DNA of 64,000 nt, taken from assembly GCA_011037195.1 (NCBI GenBank), contig JAAEAF010001092.1, forward strand, positions 1 to 64,000, read 5' to 3'. How positions within the stretch are numbered: position 1 is the first letter of the stretch; the number at the start of each line of letters is the position of its first letter. Position numbers and translations under genes: made by a program. Of this stretch, positions 11,861-23,999 are shown piece after piece. A model generated the notes under the pieces. It was not told where the DNA came from. It did not search any database and saw nothing but the letters and a program-made list of their open reading frames with translations. This DNA is from Triatoma infestans (lineage: Eukaryota > Arthropoda > Insecta > Hemiptera > Reduviidae).

Positions 11861-12489
11861 ATTATTCCTATAATGTTCTCAAGGATTTTCAAAATCTATT
11901 TTCTTCCTATCCTGTTTTTTCCCTCTTACTGTTGTAAGGTGGAGCATTGCGATTGTGTTCAATTTTCGAAATTAGTGTTCCTCGAAAATATTAGCGGCCA
12001 AAAAAAACATTTAACAAATAGCGAGTTTATGATTTGTGTGGTGCTGCAAGATTGTGTTTAGTATGAGCAACCATAAAAAAACTTTAGAAAGCATGGACCT
12101 CAAACATTGTACACATTTAAGTAGGTAATGGCCAAAGGTTCGACACGAAAAATATGGGCAACATTCTTTAACCGAAAGTACGATTTTTACTGAATGGTTT
12201 TTTTTTTCTGCTTTCGCGATTTGAAGCTTGTTGAAGCTTTGAAGATTTGAATTCTGATGCCATTTATCAATTTTTTTTGAAAAATTTTCTGGAAAAATGA
12301 TTGTTTTGAGCGTTCTATGGCATTGGTGGTTTTAAACTTTCTTTTGAAGTACGCTTTAGACACATTGATGTTGTTTTTTGCACCTAAAGAGAATATTATT
12401 AATATTTATGTTTATTTAATAATGTTTGTAATTATAATTAATATAGAAGCTATGTGGCTTCTACCCCCCCAGTCCCTCCAAAGTAATCT

Positions 12490-13107
12490 CCCCCCTAATT
12501 AATCTCCCTGCCGGTCTGTCTACAATATCCTAAAATATCCTTTAGTTCCAACCCTTCCAGGCATTCCCGCGAGAGTGAGACCATCCCAAATACCGAAACC
12601 TGTACAAGCGAAACGGAGGCACTGACATAAATAGTGATACACCTTTTCCCTAACTCCATCATTACAATAATTCTGGTATATGGGACTAAACATCCTCCCT
12701 GTATTAAGTAAATCACTAGCCACCCCTGTGTGACCAGTGGGACGGGAGATAATCCAAAACCCCCCTGCTAGTGGAGGTACTAGCGCTATGCTTAATCGCT
12801 TTGATAAATCTTTTGGCCTGGAGGCAACCCTGCATGTCCTCTCCAAAGTTTCTCCAAAACTCTCGTCTGACTATCGCAGAACCTCTTAGTGACGGCAAGG
12901 GCTGGGACAGGACTTCAAAAAGATAAGGAGGATCCATCTCTAGCCAGCCGGTCCAACCCTCATTACCTTCTATTCCCATATGTCCGCTGGGAACCCAGAA
13001 GAGCTGCACTATGCTTCTCTGAGCTAAGGTATCAACCCTTCTCCTGCATTCGCCCACCAATTTCCGAACTCCAGCATGGTTTGCTGAAAGCCCTCAGTGC
13101 GGCCTAA
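12490..13107 (-). pseudogene. I/R1-like non-LTR retrotransposon RNase H and C-terminal remnant
   Basis: Minus-strand peptides include LFWVPSGHMGIEGNEGWTG, a decayed form of the RNase H WVPGH.GI.GNE.AD block. Further downstream comes LPSHWSHRGG, and in another frame PTGHTGVASDLLNTGR with a degraded C...Y.LCQC zinc-knuckle region. Frameshifts and substitutions in the catalytic region mark a dead copy. It is GC-richer than its flanks. Confidence 0.65.
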
Positions 13108-13861
13108 CTAAAGAGAGTTAAATATGAAGTAGAGAACTTCGAAGAAAATTGTAAAGCTGGAGTTTGCAAAAAGATGTTTTCAGTTTTTCACAATTTTCTT
13201 GAAAATAGTTTCAGGAGTCTTTTTTTAAACACCTATGATCTAACTACATGTGCAAAAAATCTACACTTTTAATTGGATTTTTCCAGGATTATTGGTTATA
13301 GATAGACTGTGGGATGGACGTTGGGGGTTATCTATGAAAATCCATTTCAGATTAATTTATACTTTTATACTATTGAAAGCAACTTCACGTTTAATAGAAA
13401 TTGCGACTTTGACTTTCTAAGTGGAATTGTGAGTCATTAAAAGAACGTATAAAGTACATGTGATATTAATAACATAAATCTTTAGTTCTGCAATAATTTT
13501 TCTGTTATTTAGTTTACAGATGTTTAAAAGTAATAACAATACAATACTGAAAGTTTTTTTCAGCCAAAAAGTTGTAATTGAAACAACTAGACTTGAAATT
13601 CTTATGTGAAAAATTTGCTTAACTATTTTTTACGGTAATTATTGCAATTTGAAAAATAGAAATTTTTATGTTTAGTTTACTAGTGGGTACAAATAAAGGG
13701 AGCTGGAATTATGCTTGGTGGTTATCATAGGATTAGCAATTTACTTAACTTATTTTGGATATATGTAGGTCAGCGCCAGCCAATTTAAGTCCCCAGCACA
13801 AACATGTAAGACACGTGGGATTATCTGTTTTGTTGAAAGATTTTATGCATATATATATATA

Positions 13862-14843
13862 CTACGGATGACACAAAAGTTTTGTCGGTTCTTAAATGGA
13901 CTGGTTTGTTTATCTGTCCTGTTCTGTATCGGACTTTAATCCTTAACTAGTCATGTTTATCAGAAAGAGAACCTTTCAAACAACAATTATACACTCAGTT
14001 ATCGTATCTCTTTCATACCAATACCTGTTCTGCTCCTTTAATATGAATTCAGAAAAATTTGAAATTCATGTAATTTTGTGGCATTAGTGCGGCTGCTACT
14101 CGAAAAATATGTGAAGTGGAGGGGAAGGGTATTGTGAATGAAAGGACTGCGCAACGTTGGTTTAGGGGGTTCAACAGCGGCGACACCACACCCTTGAAGA
14201 TGAACCACGTTCTGGGCGCCTATCTGAGTGGGACATTAAGACTACAAAAAGGGCAGTTAATGAAAATCCATCACTCAGTACCCGCCAACTGTCGACTATT
14301 CTTGGGCCTTCTAGGGAAATAGTACGCTGTCATCTCAAATCCCTTGAAAGAAATTTTAGGAGTTGCCGATTTGTACCCCATGATTTGACAGTCGCCCAAG
14401 CCCAACGTCGAATAGACATATGTCAACAACTGCTCACCAGTCTTAAAGACACTTGTTTTTTAAAAAAAAATCGTCACTTGCGATGAGAAATGGATTTTTT
14501 ACCGCAACCCTGACACACACAAGCAGTGGTTAAAACCAGGCTAATTACCGAATCCAGTTGTCAGACATGATAGGTTTGCACATAAAGTTATGTTCTGTGT
14601 TTGGTGGAATTTCGAGGGTGTGATGTATTTTGAAGTGGTATAAATGTGATGGTCGTGCTATAAATGCAGAACTTTATTCTCAGCAACTGGAGCGGGTGTA
14701 TGAAGTTCTGGTTCAGAAACATCCGGCCCTAGTCAAGCGGAAGAGAGTTCGTCTACAGCAAGATAATGCTCGTCCCCATACCGCTAGAATATTTTTCAAG
14801 TTTATACTGTACAAACACTGACAAAACTATTGTGTCATCTCAG
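13862..14843 (+). pseudogene. Mariner transposon with C-terminal deletion
   Basis: The + strand encodes in pieces a mariner transposase. There is a helix-turn-helix stretch (KGIVNERTAQRWFRGFNSGD), then VPHDLTVAQAQRR, the first catalytic block VTCDEKWIFYRNP, and the second QQDNARPHTARI. The third aspartate and the C-terminus are missing, and frameshifts interrupt the rest. Diverged terminal inverted repeats flank it: GATGACACAAAAGTTTTGTC near 13867 and its complement ending near 14840. Length of about 0.98 kb against the usual 1.3 kb fits an internal deletion near the 3' end. Inactive. Confidence 0.75.
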
Positions 14844-14960
14844 CACATACACAAACGCACACAAAGAAAGACTATTCGCTAAAACACATATTTTCGGTGA
14901 AAAAACTCAATTCAAAATATTTACACAATTGCAATACTTTCTCTTACACCAGTAAGAGAA
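14844..14960 (+). repeat. Terminal part of the hairpin-ended repeat family
   Basis: Contains a diverged ATTTTCGGTGAAAAAACTC block and the end hairpin TTTCTCTTAC-acca-GTAAGAGAAA, as at 23890-23965, 48370-48440 and 51010-51103. It directly follows the mariner end. Confidence 0.6.
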
Positions 14961-15156
14961 ACAAAAAAATATGTGAAAATGACTGAGCTTACAAATAATA
15001 AGTAATTCTAATGCTCTAATTGTTTTCTGGCACTGGAATGTATTTGGATTAATGAACTTCCAAATGTTTAAGCTAAATTTAAAGATTTAATTGTGCCTAC
15101 ATAGCAGCAAATTCTAAATTTGTTTTTATTATTATTATTATTATTATTATTTACAG

Positions 15157-15268
15157 TTAAACATGAATCTTCGATGTCATCATGGTAGAATGAGTAACAA
15201 AACTGGACTATGCCATTGTGACGAAGGCTGGACCTCCGCGACTCTTAGTGATAACTTAATGATTTCAA
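15157..15268 (+). CDS. Exon C: EGF-like knot leading into the membrane segment
   Basis: Starts after TTATTATTATTTACAG in phase 0 and is read to a proposed donor CAA|GTACAC at 15269. That donor leaves one base, which joins exon D in frame. The peptide RCHHGRMSNKTGLCHCDEGW has the C..G......C.C..GW spacing of the second half of an EGF-like domain, usually an extracellular adhesion or ligand-binding module. An N-linked glycosylation sequon NKT is present. The donor is the weakest part of the model: TTA|GTGATA, 20 bases earlier, would also keep phase, and a small extra exon cannot be excluded. Confidence 0.7.
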
Positions 15269-18200
15269 GTACACTTCTATATCATATGTGCACCATCAAG
15301 AAATCATACATAAAATTGTTCAATTTTGGATATTTTGTTAACAGATTTTCTGAACATGGCGTATCCTTTTTCTTATTTTCACATCTCCCATTTTTTTTTT
15401 TTTTTGTATTTTAACAAAGAAAAATAGATAATTATAGTATTAATAAATTCTTACATATATATCATTTAATGAAGAACGTATTTTATTACGCCAAAAACTA
15501 GAGCCAATGAATTAAAAGATGTTCACTCCACACTTATGCCGAGATATAATAATCATTAACTAGCCTTTACAAGAAAAAACACAATCTCAACTTTATTAAA
15601 AGTGAAAACGTTAAGTATTGCCTTTGTTTTAACGCCCCGTGCTTTAACGTCCCAACTTCCAAATTAAGTTCGTGACAGAACGGAAGCTCATACTTTGCTA
15701 TTGACATTTTTCAAACAATTAGAATTTTACTATTATACGCTGGTCTCGTACTGTGGGTTTAATAGAATATCTTAAAAATGAAAAGTCGCAGGAATTAAAG
15801 CTTAATATTCTGTTTAGACGCTACCATCGTATCAGACACGAAAATTCCATCAACCGGAAGTTCGGCTTTACTGATATTTTTTTTTTTCAGTTTTTCATGA
15901 TTTTGTTGAAAAAATGATCCAACAATTTATTTAACCTTCATATTCCTACCTTTACATTTAAATACCTAATCCACTTTTAGTCGAAATATTTCCCTTACAA
16001 ATGGATTTTAAGAGCACTAGCCCTAGCTATGCTTTCTTCTATAGTACCATTTCAATAAATTTTTTTTTTTTATAATTACAAGCATTGATAGAATTCCAAA
16101 TTTGAAGAAACTCGATGTATTGGAAGATTAGGTTTTTAGTTTTTTTGGAATTTTCTCGAAAACGGTTACAACGGATTTTCTTTAAACTTGGAATGTTTAC
16201 TGAATTGGTAGAAATATATTACTTTTTATTTGACTTTTTTTCTGAAAAAATTCATTTTGTTTAGTCAGCCATCAGAAGGAGTTTTGTTAGTTCGTTTAAG
16301 TTCAAGCTTTCTTAGGTTCTTGCAATGAAAAACCTAAGTAAGCGCATTTTTTTCTATATATTGAAATAAAAATAAAAAAACCTTGGTAATCAAGGATTTA
16401 TTCAAAAAGTGGTATCTTATCTTCTTTTTTTTCTGGAAAACTACTTAAAGATAAAAAGTCAAGATTTTAATGCTTCTACTGATATTGAAGCAAGCATCAA
16501 ATAATCCAAAAAAATTTAAGTCATTCAAAATGTCGAAATAATATTCCTTCTGTTAAATATAGCTTTATTACTCTTCAACCATTAATTAGATCAAGAATCA
16601 TAGCTATTTTTCAAACTCATTATATTCGACAATTATTGCAATGGATTTTGAATAAAGTCGCCGATGAATTTGCCGCAAGTCATGAAAGCAAGGAGGAAAG
16701 GATTCACAATAAATTCTGGATTGTATTAATCTAATTACTTCATCCATCAAACAAATATGACGTGCAACAAAAAAATTTTTTGTAGACAAAATTAAATCTC
16801 ATACTGAAAATCTAATCGAGCCAGCACAATATGGGATGGATTGATAAAAAAAAGGATTCGATATGAATGTCGAAGAAGGCAAATTAAATCAGGATTCGAC
16901 AGTGGATCAGATTGAAACGTTGAAGTAAATGATTTTAACGCAGCATAAAATAATGCGAAGGCTTGCTGAACAATTGAAGTTATAATGTCTAAATGAAAGT
17001 CCTTCCCCCGAATGAAGTACGAAATTTATGAGAGAACTTACAAATGCTTAACTCAGCAAAATTTATATAGGTCTCATATCCAGAAGCAAACCACCCGAAA
17101 GCAACAAAAGAGCATGGACATTGGTACATAAAAGCAAGTTGTCTTGTTTACAGTTGTTTAGTAATGAGATAAAGGATTTTTTTTTTTTTGCAATTCTCTT
17201 TAAACTTAGTACACACAAATGCCTATCACTTTTTTTAAAGCATTTTTCCTGGAAAACTGATTTTTTGTGGGTCTAGAGAAGAGAAGTGGTGGTAACGTGA
17301 AGCTTTCCTCTAAACTGTCACTTCAGTATAATGTCTCGTTCTATCGCCTATATAATATTGATTTTACTTTGGAAACATTGGTAGAATTCCAAATTTGAAG
17401 AATATCGTTGGCCAGAAATGCGGCTTAATTGAATAGCTTCTGAGATATTTTTTTTTGTTGGTAATTTTCTCACAAAAAACGACTATAATGATTTCGTTTA
17501 AAACTTGATATGCTTGCTAACTGCACAGATATAAGTATATCACTTTTATTCGAGAAATTTATTTTAGGGTTTTTGAAGAATCTGTGTCGTTAAATTTCAA
17601 AAATATAATTTGAGTCTGTGGTAATTTATTGGCGCCTGGATGGCATTGTTTAGTATACAATCGGTTTTTACGTGCCATCTGGATATACTCCACCACACCT
17701 CTATACTTGGGTTAGGGCAATGGAGTAAAAATTTCCTAGTTTAAGAACCAAAACTTATCAATGTTATAATTCGAATTTATCCGAATGTTTATTAATCCGA
17801 ATGTAATTGTTAGTGACATGGTGCTGAGACCTTCAGGACTTCTCTTAAACACCTGGATGGATCACTTAAATGCCATGAAAGATTAAGGAGATCTCATCCA
17901 TAAAATGGTGCTCCTGCCCTTTTTGTAATATGTGTGATAATAAATGAAGGAATAATCGATACATTTTTTTTTTTCACCGATTGTTGAATTGTGAGGAAAT
18001 CATCAATTGCCGTGATCTGTAGACGGAAATACCGGTTTTGAGATCCTTTATGTTCGTAAAAAAGGGATTTTTTTAGAAATCGGTGTGTGTGTGGTCAGCA
18101 AACTCTCTTTATATGAATTTTCCTAAAGAAGTTTTTCAAATAAAAGTTGTAGCTCTTTGTATCTTTAGTTGATATTCCAAATTTAAAGAAAATCGTTGCA

Positions 18201-18538
18201 GCCTTTTTTCAAGAAAATATAAAAAAAAAAACTAAAAAATCCCTTACTTTTTTTTTTGGAAACGCAATCCTGAATTTAGTGCTAATTCTTTGGTTTGTAT
18301 AACACAAATACCCATAACACGGCATATTTTAGAGACCTAGCGACCGTGTTATACGGAGGGTTACCTATTTATATCACCTATTTTCTTGCACCTTAGAGAT
18401 TATTCATAACAAATATTATTAATCATCTTAGATTTTATTTATATTTTAAATCTATTTGTATATTTTTTATTATTATAATTTTCCTTAAATGAATTAATAA
18501 TCCAAACAAAAAAAAGAGTAAAATTCTGGTAACCGCAG
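15269..18538. other. Intron with degenerate pieces of the hairpin-ended family
   Basis: Pieces with the phrases TTTTCTTTAAACTTGG and TCTCGAAAACGG (or their diverged forms) occur at about 15840-16270, 17160-17560 and 18060-18290, all related to 22979-23965. No ORF with coding character other than the flanking exons. The stretch at about 17630-17900 is unclassified. Confidence 0.45.
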
Positions 18539-18815
18539 TAGGTTTGAACTTTATAGCATTATTAGTAATGTGTATATGTTTTCCAAGTTTTGATGCATCA
18601 TGTGCGGTTAATAGCTGTAGTGATGATGAAGATTCTGAAATGACTGGAAAAAATTCCGATTATTGTAGTTGTAAAACTGATAGTGCAGCCAGTGATAACA
18701 CTGTAGATACATGTTACATCTTATTGGATGAAGTGGGACGTGACCTATATACACGTGGTGTCAATCGTACGGTTTACAGAGAAGTTATTGAGTCTATTAT
18801 CTGTGAATTTAGTTG
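18539..18815 (+). CDS. Exon D: transmembrane helix and start of cytoplasmic tail
   Basis: Acceptor ACCGCAG and a strong donor TTG|GTAAGTG. The exon is entered in phase 1 and left in phase 2. Its first residues form a hydrophobic run (GLNFIALLVMCICF) long enough, with the end of exon C, for one membrane-spanning helix. It is followed by an acidic, cysteine- and serine-containing region (NSCSDDEDSEMTGKNSDYCS) and a conserved-looking amphipathic stretch (ILLDEVGRDLYTRGVNRTVY). I infer type I topology, because the EGF-like knot precedes the helix. The positive-inside signal is weak, so topology is not certain. Confidence 0.75.
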
Positions 18816-19026
18816 GTAAGTGAATATTGTTGCTCTTTGTTTAGATTTTTAATATTATATTAAATTTGAAACTATAAATTTTTTTCTTCTATTCCATTGT
18901 TTTTTTATTTTATTTAATTTACTGAAAAGGAAATATATAATTGGATTTTTGAAATCAAATTTTCAAACTGATATTTTCCAACAGTAATACATCCTGTAAA
19001 GTTACCTAAGTTTAGCGAATGGTCTT

Positions 19027-19617
19027 AGGCAGGCTACAGACTATGCATGTGTTCGCGATTCGTGATGCGCGATGCATGATTCGTCCAGTTCGTTGCAGTG
19101 CGTAGTAATTCGTAAACAGAGCAAACAGACTATGCGTTTGTTCAAGATTCGATGCGTGATGCGTGATTTATCCATGTTCGTCGCAGTTTCAAATTAGTTC
19201 ATATTCTTGCCTGTTTGTTGTCTTCTTCGGCCATTGTTTTTAAAATAATAAACTATCCTTATAATAATAAAATTAATATATAAAATATTTATAATAAAAT
19301 TATCCTTAAAATAAATAAACAAAAACAATAAGAACGCGGAATAAAATATAAACATAACCTCCTTGAACCAACTAGTGCGCACAACGAATTGACGAATTAA
19401 CTCGAACACAGCCCGAACTTTGGCGAATCAGTGGTTCGTGCTGATGCGCTGCCTTTGATATTCGTCAATTTACCGCTCTTTAGAGCGAATTACTGTGCAC
19501 ACACGAATCATGTTGTTTACGAATCGATTTTTAATGAACAAGTCCCTACACACTATTCGTGAACTGCCCGCGAATCACGCATCACGCATCGCGAATACAC
19601 GCATAGTCTGTAGCCAC
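19027..19617. mobile_element. TIR element with GATGCGTGATGCGTGATT motifs
   Basis: Both ends are inverted copies: GGCTACAGACTATGCATGTG at 19031-19050 and its near-complement TACACGCATAGTCTGTAGCC at 19594-19613. Inside each end, short direct repeats of GATGCGTGAT occur (19060-19170 and complement 19575-19595). About 590 bp, AT-rich centre, no transposase. Non-autonomous DNA transposon; a hAT-type parent is possible, but no clear 8-bp target duplication was found. Confidence 0.65.
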
Positions 19618-20044
19618 CTTTTATATGTATGTATACAATATTCATTTTCTCTTGGTGCCTATCTCTTATTTAATAAAATATCTCAAAAACGAGGATTACA
19701 GGAAGTACTAACATTATTTACCACTTTATAATCGTCCATACAGAATTTCATACGAAATATTCGGTTATTAATTGTTTTTGTTATTCAGTTGTTTGCAATT
19801 TCTCCCCCCCCCCCCGAATTTGGCTCCAGTGATTTTCTTTAATACTAAGTTTTATACACTGATTTAGGTCTATCACTTTTATATAGCAGAGAAAACTGAT
19901 TTCTAGAGATAGTGGAGAAAGGTGAGGCTCAAGCGTCACTTTTAAAGTGTGAGTAAAAGTAGTAGGATGTGATGGCTAAAAAAAATATGGTGTAATTGAT
20001 AAAACACGAACTGTAAACTGAAGAATATGCAATTTGTATTTGAA

Positions 20045-20400
20045 CAAATTTACTGAGTAAGGTGAGAAGAGATATTGAGAGTAAAGTGACCGAGCGTTGA
20101 GTGAATGGATGACGGTAGCGTGTAGAATGTAGAACGATGTCTGCTTGGTGAATGATTATAATTATTTAGAACTCTTGCTTGTTCTAACGGTGGTGAGCTT
20201 GTGTTGCTACTAGCTTGGTGAACCTTTCAAGGTTGAGGTTGATGTAGGTATTGTACTCTTAACAGTTGAATTTTAGACGCTCTCTTGTACTCCTTAAACT
20301 AAAATTGGTGACTCTGTACTCTCTAAGTTTGAATTATAGACTGTAGTTGTAATCTTGCTTAAGAAACTGGATGGTCAGAGAAATAATAAAATTGAATATA
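20045..20400 (+). repeat. Dispersed repeat R3, copy 2
   Basis: Shares AATTTACTGAGTAAGG, a '..gtgaccgagcgttgagtg' block and GGTAGCGTG with the copy at 10925-11290. It then continues with a run of short related motifs (gtactctt, ttgaatttta). Class unknown. Confidence 0.5.
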
Positions 20401-20732
20401 ATTGGTTTATTCTTGTTAAAAACGCTCTTTTTTCCAAAAGGAGTAGATTTATTGGATGTATGCAGTAAATCAGCAAATTTGTTCAAATATATTAAAAATA
20501 TTAATTTCTAGATAAAATGCGAAATCACCAATTAGGTAAGAATATCGAAAAAAATTTAGTGTCACGCTACAATTATGGAATATAGGATTATAATTGGTAA
20601 TTTTGACGAATCAGAAAAGTATTCAATGTTGCGACATAGCATACATAAAACAATGAATAATAGCTTATCTTAGATAATCTATAAGGATAAAATTTTGATC
20701 TTTCATAGAACAAAGAAAATATATAATTGAGT

Positions 20733-21381
20733 TATTATAAGATGGTGATAAAATGAACCGTTTTTTCAGCCAAGCTTGATTTTATTTTTCACATGTATAG
20801 TGTCTTACAGATTTTTCTTTTTTCCCTTACGTTTCGGCACTAAGCGTGCCATCTTCAGAGGAGTACTACAATTTAAACATTATTTACAGATTATTACATT
20901 AATTTTTGACATATATAAAGTATACTGAATAAAAATACAATCAAACATTTAATTTTTGTCCAAAAATTACTAACCAAATTTATTGTATAAATAAATTAAT
21001 AAAATAAAAATTTAAAAGTTTTACAGACAAGAAATTATAAAAAAAAAGTAATAAAGAAAAGTATGCAAAAGGAAACCACGTGGTCCTAATTAAAAATTTA
21101 TGGCAGATTAAAGTTTTAGTTAAAATTAGACGAATTAGACATATAACAAACAATGTTAGCAAAACAAACAAATAACGAAGCCTATAAGACAAATTATATG
21201 TAAAAGCAGATTTTAATATGTACTCCTCTGAGGATGGCACGCTTAGTGCCGAAACATAAGGGAAAAAAGAAAAATCTGTAAGACACTATACTCAAAAATA
21301 AAATCAAGCTTGGCTGAAAAAATTCATTTTATCACCATCTTATAATAAGACAATACTTCGGCCCAAATAAAACAAAAATTG
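20733..21381. mobile_element. Inverted-repeat element F2 with probable 12-bp target duplication
   Basis: Arms at 20733-20870 and 21218-21347 are near-perfect reverse complements (AAGATGGTGATAAAATGAA at the left end, TTCATTTTATCACCATCTT at the right). The sense arm reads TCTGAGGAT, a GGCAC/GTGCC hairpin, then GAAAC. ATATAATTGAGT occurs at 20721-20732 and 21382-21393, giving a target duplication that includes about 30 extra bases after the right arm. The 345-bp centre is AT-rich and non-coding. Confidence 0.75.
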
Positions 21382-21393
21382 ATATAATTGAGT

Positions 21394-22840
21394 GTTAAAA
21401 GTGTTTTGTTCAATCCCGTAATCTAAGTGAACTGGAGAACCTTTAACATTTCCTTTTGTCTTGTTCAATATATTCTGCCTTAAGAACAAAATATCCTGTC
21501 AATATATAATTGAATAAATGTACAATCACTACTCCAAATAGACAGTCATAATAAAATTAAAATCATTTATTATAATGTTACAAATTCTTTAAAATTAAGA
21601 TCATTTATAATAAATGAATAGCTTAAGCTCTAAAGAAATGTTTTTTGTTTACATCAAAATAAAGAAATGATGTATATATTTACAGTTATAAAATGCTATG
21701 TATCCCCTTTTGTTACTTATTAGCTTCTTGTTATTATTAGGTCAGATGTTTTTCATTTTTATTACTTATTATTCAGTTTTTCTCATCAGGTTTTCAGTTT
21801 TCTTATCAGTTTACTGTTTGTAATTGTTTTTACTTTCTAGTAAGATAGCCACTTTCTTGTATTATTTTCTTAATAGACTCTTTAACCTTATAAAATTGGT
21901 ATTACTTTTAACAAGAGTACGTAAATTGATTGATTGATTGATTCGTAAACTGTAGACTGAATTTTAGACTGCGTTCTATTCGCCAATACACTGTTGTGGA
22001 GCATGACAGAGAGATGGTAATGCATGGTTGACGTACGCTGGACTGCATTTTGTAAAACTCTTTAGAACGCACATAAATTGTAAAACAACTTGGAGGAATT
22101 CGTTGCGGGAAACTTTTATTTGTAAACACGAGCAGCTCGTTTATAATTTCGACCAAACAATAGATGAAAATTTCCGGCCTCTCAATGAGTATATCCGGTT
22201 TAACTCCATATATTCCGGCTCCAGTTCCGCAGGCCATTTTAGATCCATTCGCGAACCAGGATCCCCCCAGTCCGGCTCGTAAGGAAGTTAAAAGTGCTAT
22301 TATAGTTTATTATATATTTCTATCATTTAAATAATATTAATTAGAATTAAATATGTTGGAAAAATTTTTGAGTTTGAAGAAAATCAGTTGACCGGAAATG
22401 CGTTTTTTACTAAAGTTATTTTAGTTTCCTACAATTTTAACCATAAAAACGAGGATTTCATTAACGAGAAACTTCATTTAAACAACTTTGGCTGTGGGGG
22501 TAGGGGATGTATGGTTTCTTGAAAAAAGTAATTTTTATTAAGTTTAGATACTCCAATTGATATAAATTTGATGGTTTTAGTTTGTCGAAACGGCTTTAGT
22601 GACTTTCATTAATGGTTACATAAATACGTTAAACCTAACACTTTTATTTAAATCATTTTTTTGTCTTGCCTTACTTCTTAGTAAAAGAGCCTGTATAGTG
22701 ATCATGTTAAATTTTCGAAATTCAATACTTACCGGAAATGCGTGTTTTTAGATCCCTTGAAAATGAAAAAAATGGTTTTTAGAGAATGCTCTGTGTGTCT
22801 GTGTGTTCCTGTTTGTTGTATGTATATGTAAACTAAATAT
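21394..22840. other. Intron sequence with repeat R4 and degenerate repeat pieces
   Basis: R4, a segment containing ATTCGCCAATACACTGTTGT and a 'ggtaatgcatggttgacgtacg' block (about 21978-22045), recurs at 37408-37480. Degenerate hairpin-family pieces lie at about 22370-22480 and 22560-22780. No exon supported. Confidence 0.45.
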
Positions 22841-22842
22841 CT

Positions 22843-22943
22843 TCAGCGTTCACCGAAACCGGGTCGATGACCACAAAATGAAGCAGGCTACCACGGAAAA
22901 TATCTCTGATACTTTCCAGCTCTGCGGAACCAACCACAACAAA
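22843..22943 (+). mobile_element. F1 half element
   Basis: One arm only, starting at CCGAAACCGGGTCGATGACC and running to the accaaccacaac end. The CTGANGA side and the inverted partner are missing. Confidence 0.65.
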
Positions 22944-22978
22944 ATATTCCAAAAAATCTGGAGTGAAACACTCACACA

Positions 22979-23965
22979 ACTTTCTCTTACTCCAGTTCTC
23001 AAAATGATAATTGACAAATTTTATAGTTTGTGTACCAAATTTAATGAAATTCGTCGAAAACTGAAAAAACTGTTCAGTAAAAGCGCACTTCCGGTTTACT
23101 AATTTTCTTGAAACTCGGAATTTCAGCCATCTATTTATTTTAACTAATTATGTTTGGATGATAGAATTGTATAATCAACTAGGATAGCACTTTGATGAAA
23201 ATCTAACCCCTCCCCTCCCCTAAAAGTGCCCTTAAAAGAAATTTCCCAGAGAAATGTTTTAGATAAAAGTTGTAGATCTTTGCATGTTTAGTTTATATAC
23301 GAAGTTTCAAAAAAATCGTCAGAGCCATTTTTGAGAAAATTGCGAAAAAGTGAATAAATCATTTAGTAAAGTGGTAAAGTAAACGCACTTCCGGTTATCC
23401 GATTTTTTTCAAACTCGGAATTTCAACAACATATTTAATTCTAATTAACATTATTTAGATGGCAGAATTGTCTAATAAACTGAAATAGCACTTTAGATGG
23501 AAACCTAACCCCACCCCTCCCCCAAAAGTGCCCTTCAATGCATTTTCCCGGAGAAATGTTTCTAATAAAAGTTGTAGCTCTTTGTATGTGTGGTTGATGT
23601 TTAAAGTTTAAAGAAAATCGTCGGAGCCATTTTTGAGAAAATCGCAAAAAAGTAAAAAATCCAACTAGTAAAGTGGTACTTCCGGTTGAGGAATTTTTAC
23701 AGATAACGTACAGTCAGATCCCATGGTGACCTCTAAACGGAATATCAAATTTCAACTTTCTACGATTTTTCGTTTTTGAGCTATGCTGTTCACATACATA
23801 CACACATAACGGACACACGGACACACACACACACACACACGACCATTTGCTAAAAACCACTTTGTTTAGACTCAGGGGACCTCAAAACGGATATTTCCGG
23901 TGAAAACTCGATATCGAAAATTTGACACGATTAAATACTTCCTCTTACTAGGAGTAAGAGAAAGT
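22979..23965 (+). mobile_element. Hairpin-ended TIR repeat family, best copy
   Basis: ACTTTCTCTTACTCCAG at 22979-22995 is inverted at the other end as CTAGGAGTAAGAGAAAGT (23948-23965). The interior holds two and a part tandem units of about 300 bp, each beginning CACTTCCGGTT (near 23086, 23386 and 23678) and containing TCCCCTAAAAGTGCCC-like and AAAAGTTGTAGCTCTTTG-like segments. It is non-coding. The right end is itself a hairpin, CTCTTACT-agg-AGTAAGAG. Diverged partial copies are spread through the window. Transposon class is unclear: no transposase and no readable target duplication. Confidence 0.65.
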
Positions 23966-23999
23966 AAAAAGGAAAAATCATAAGTAGCTCAATCTTGAT

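Noticed and set aside
23083..23690. CRISPR-like or satellite array
   Set aside because: Only two and a part units of about 300 bp, no short regular repeats; internal structure of a dispersed repeat in an animal genome.
22979..23965. Helitron assignment for the hairpin-ended family
   Set aside because: A 3' hairpin is present, but no CTRR end, no 5' TC start that I can fix, and inverted termini instead; left unclassified.
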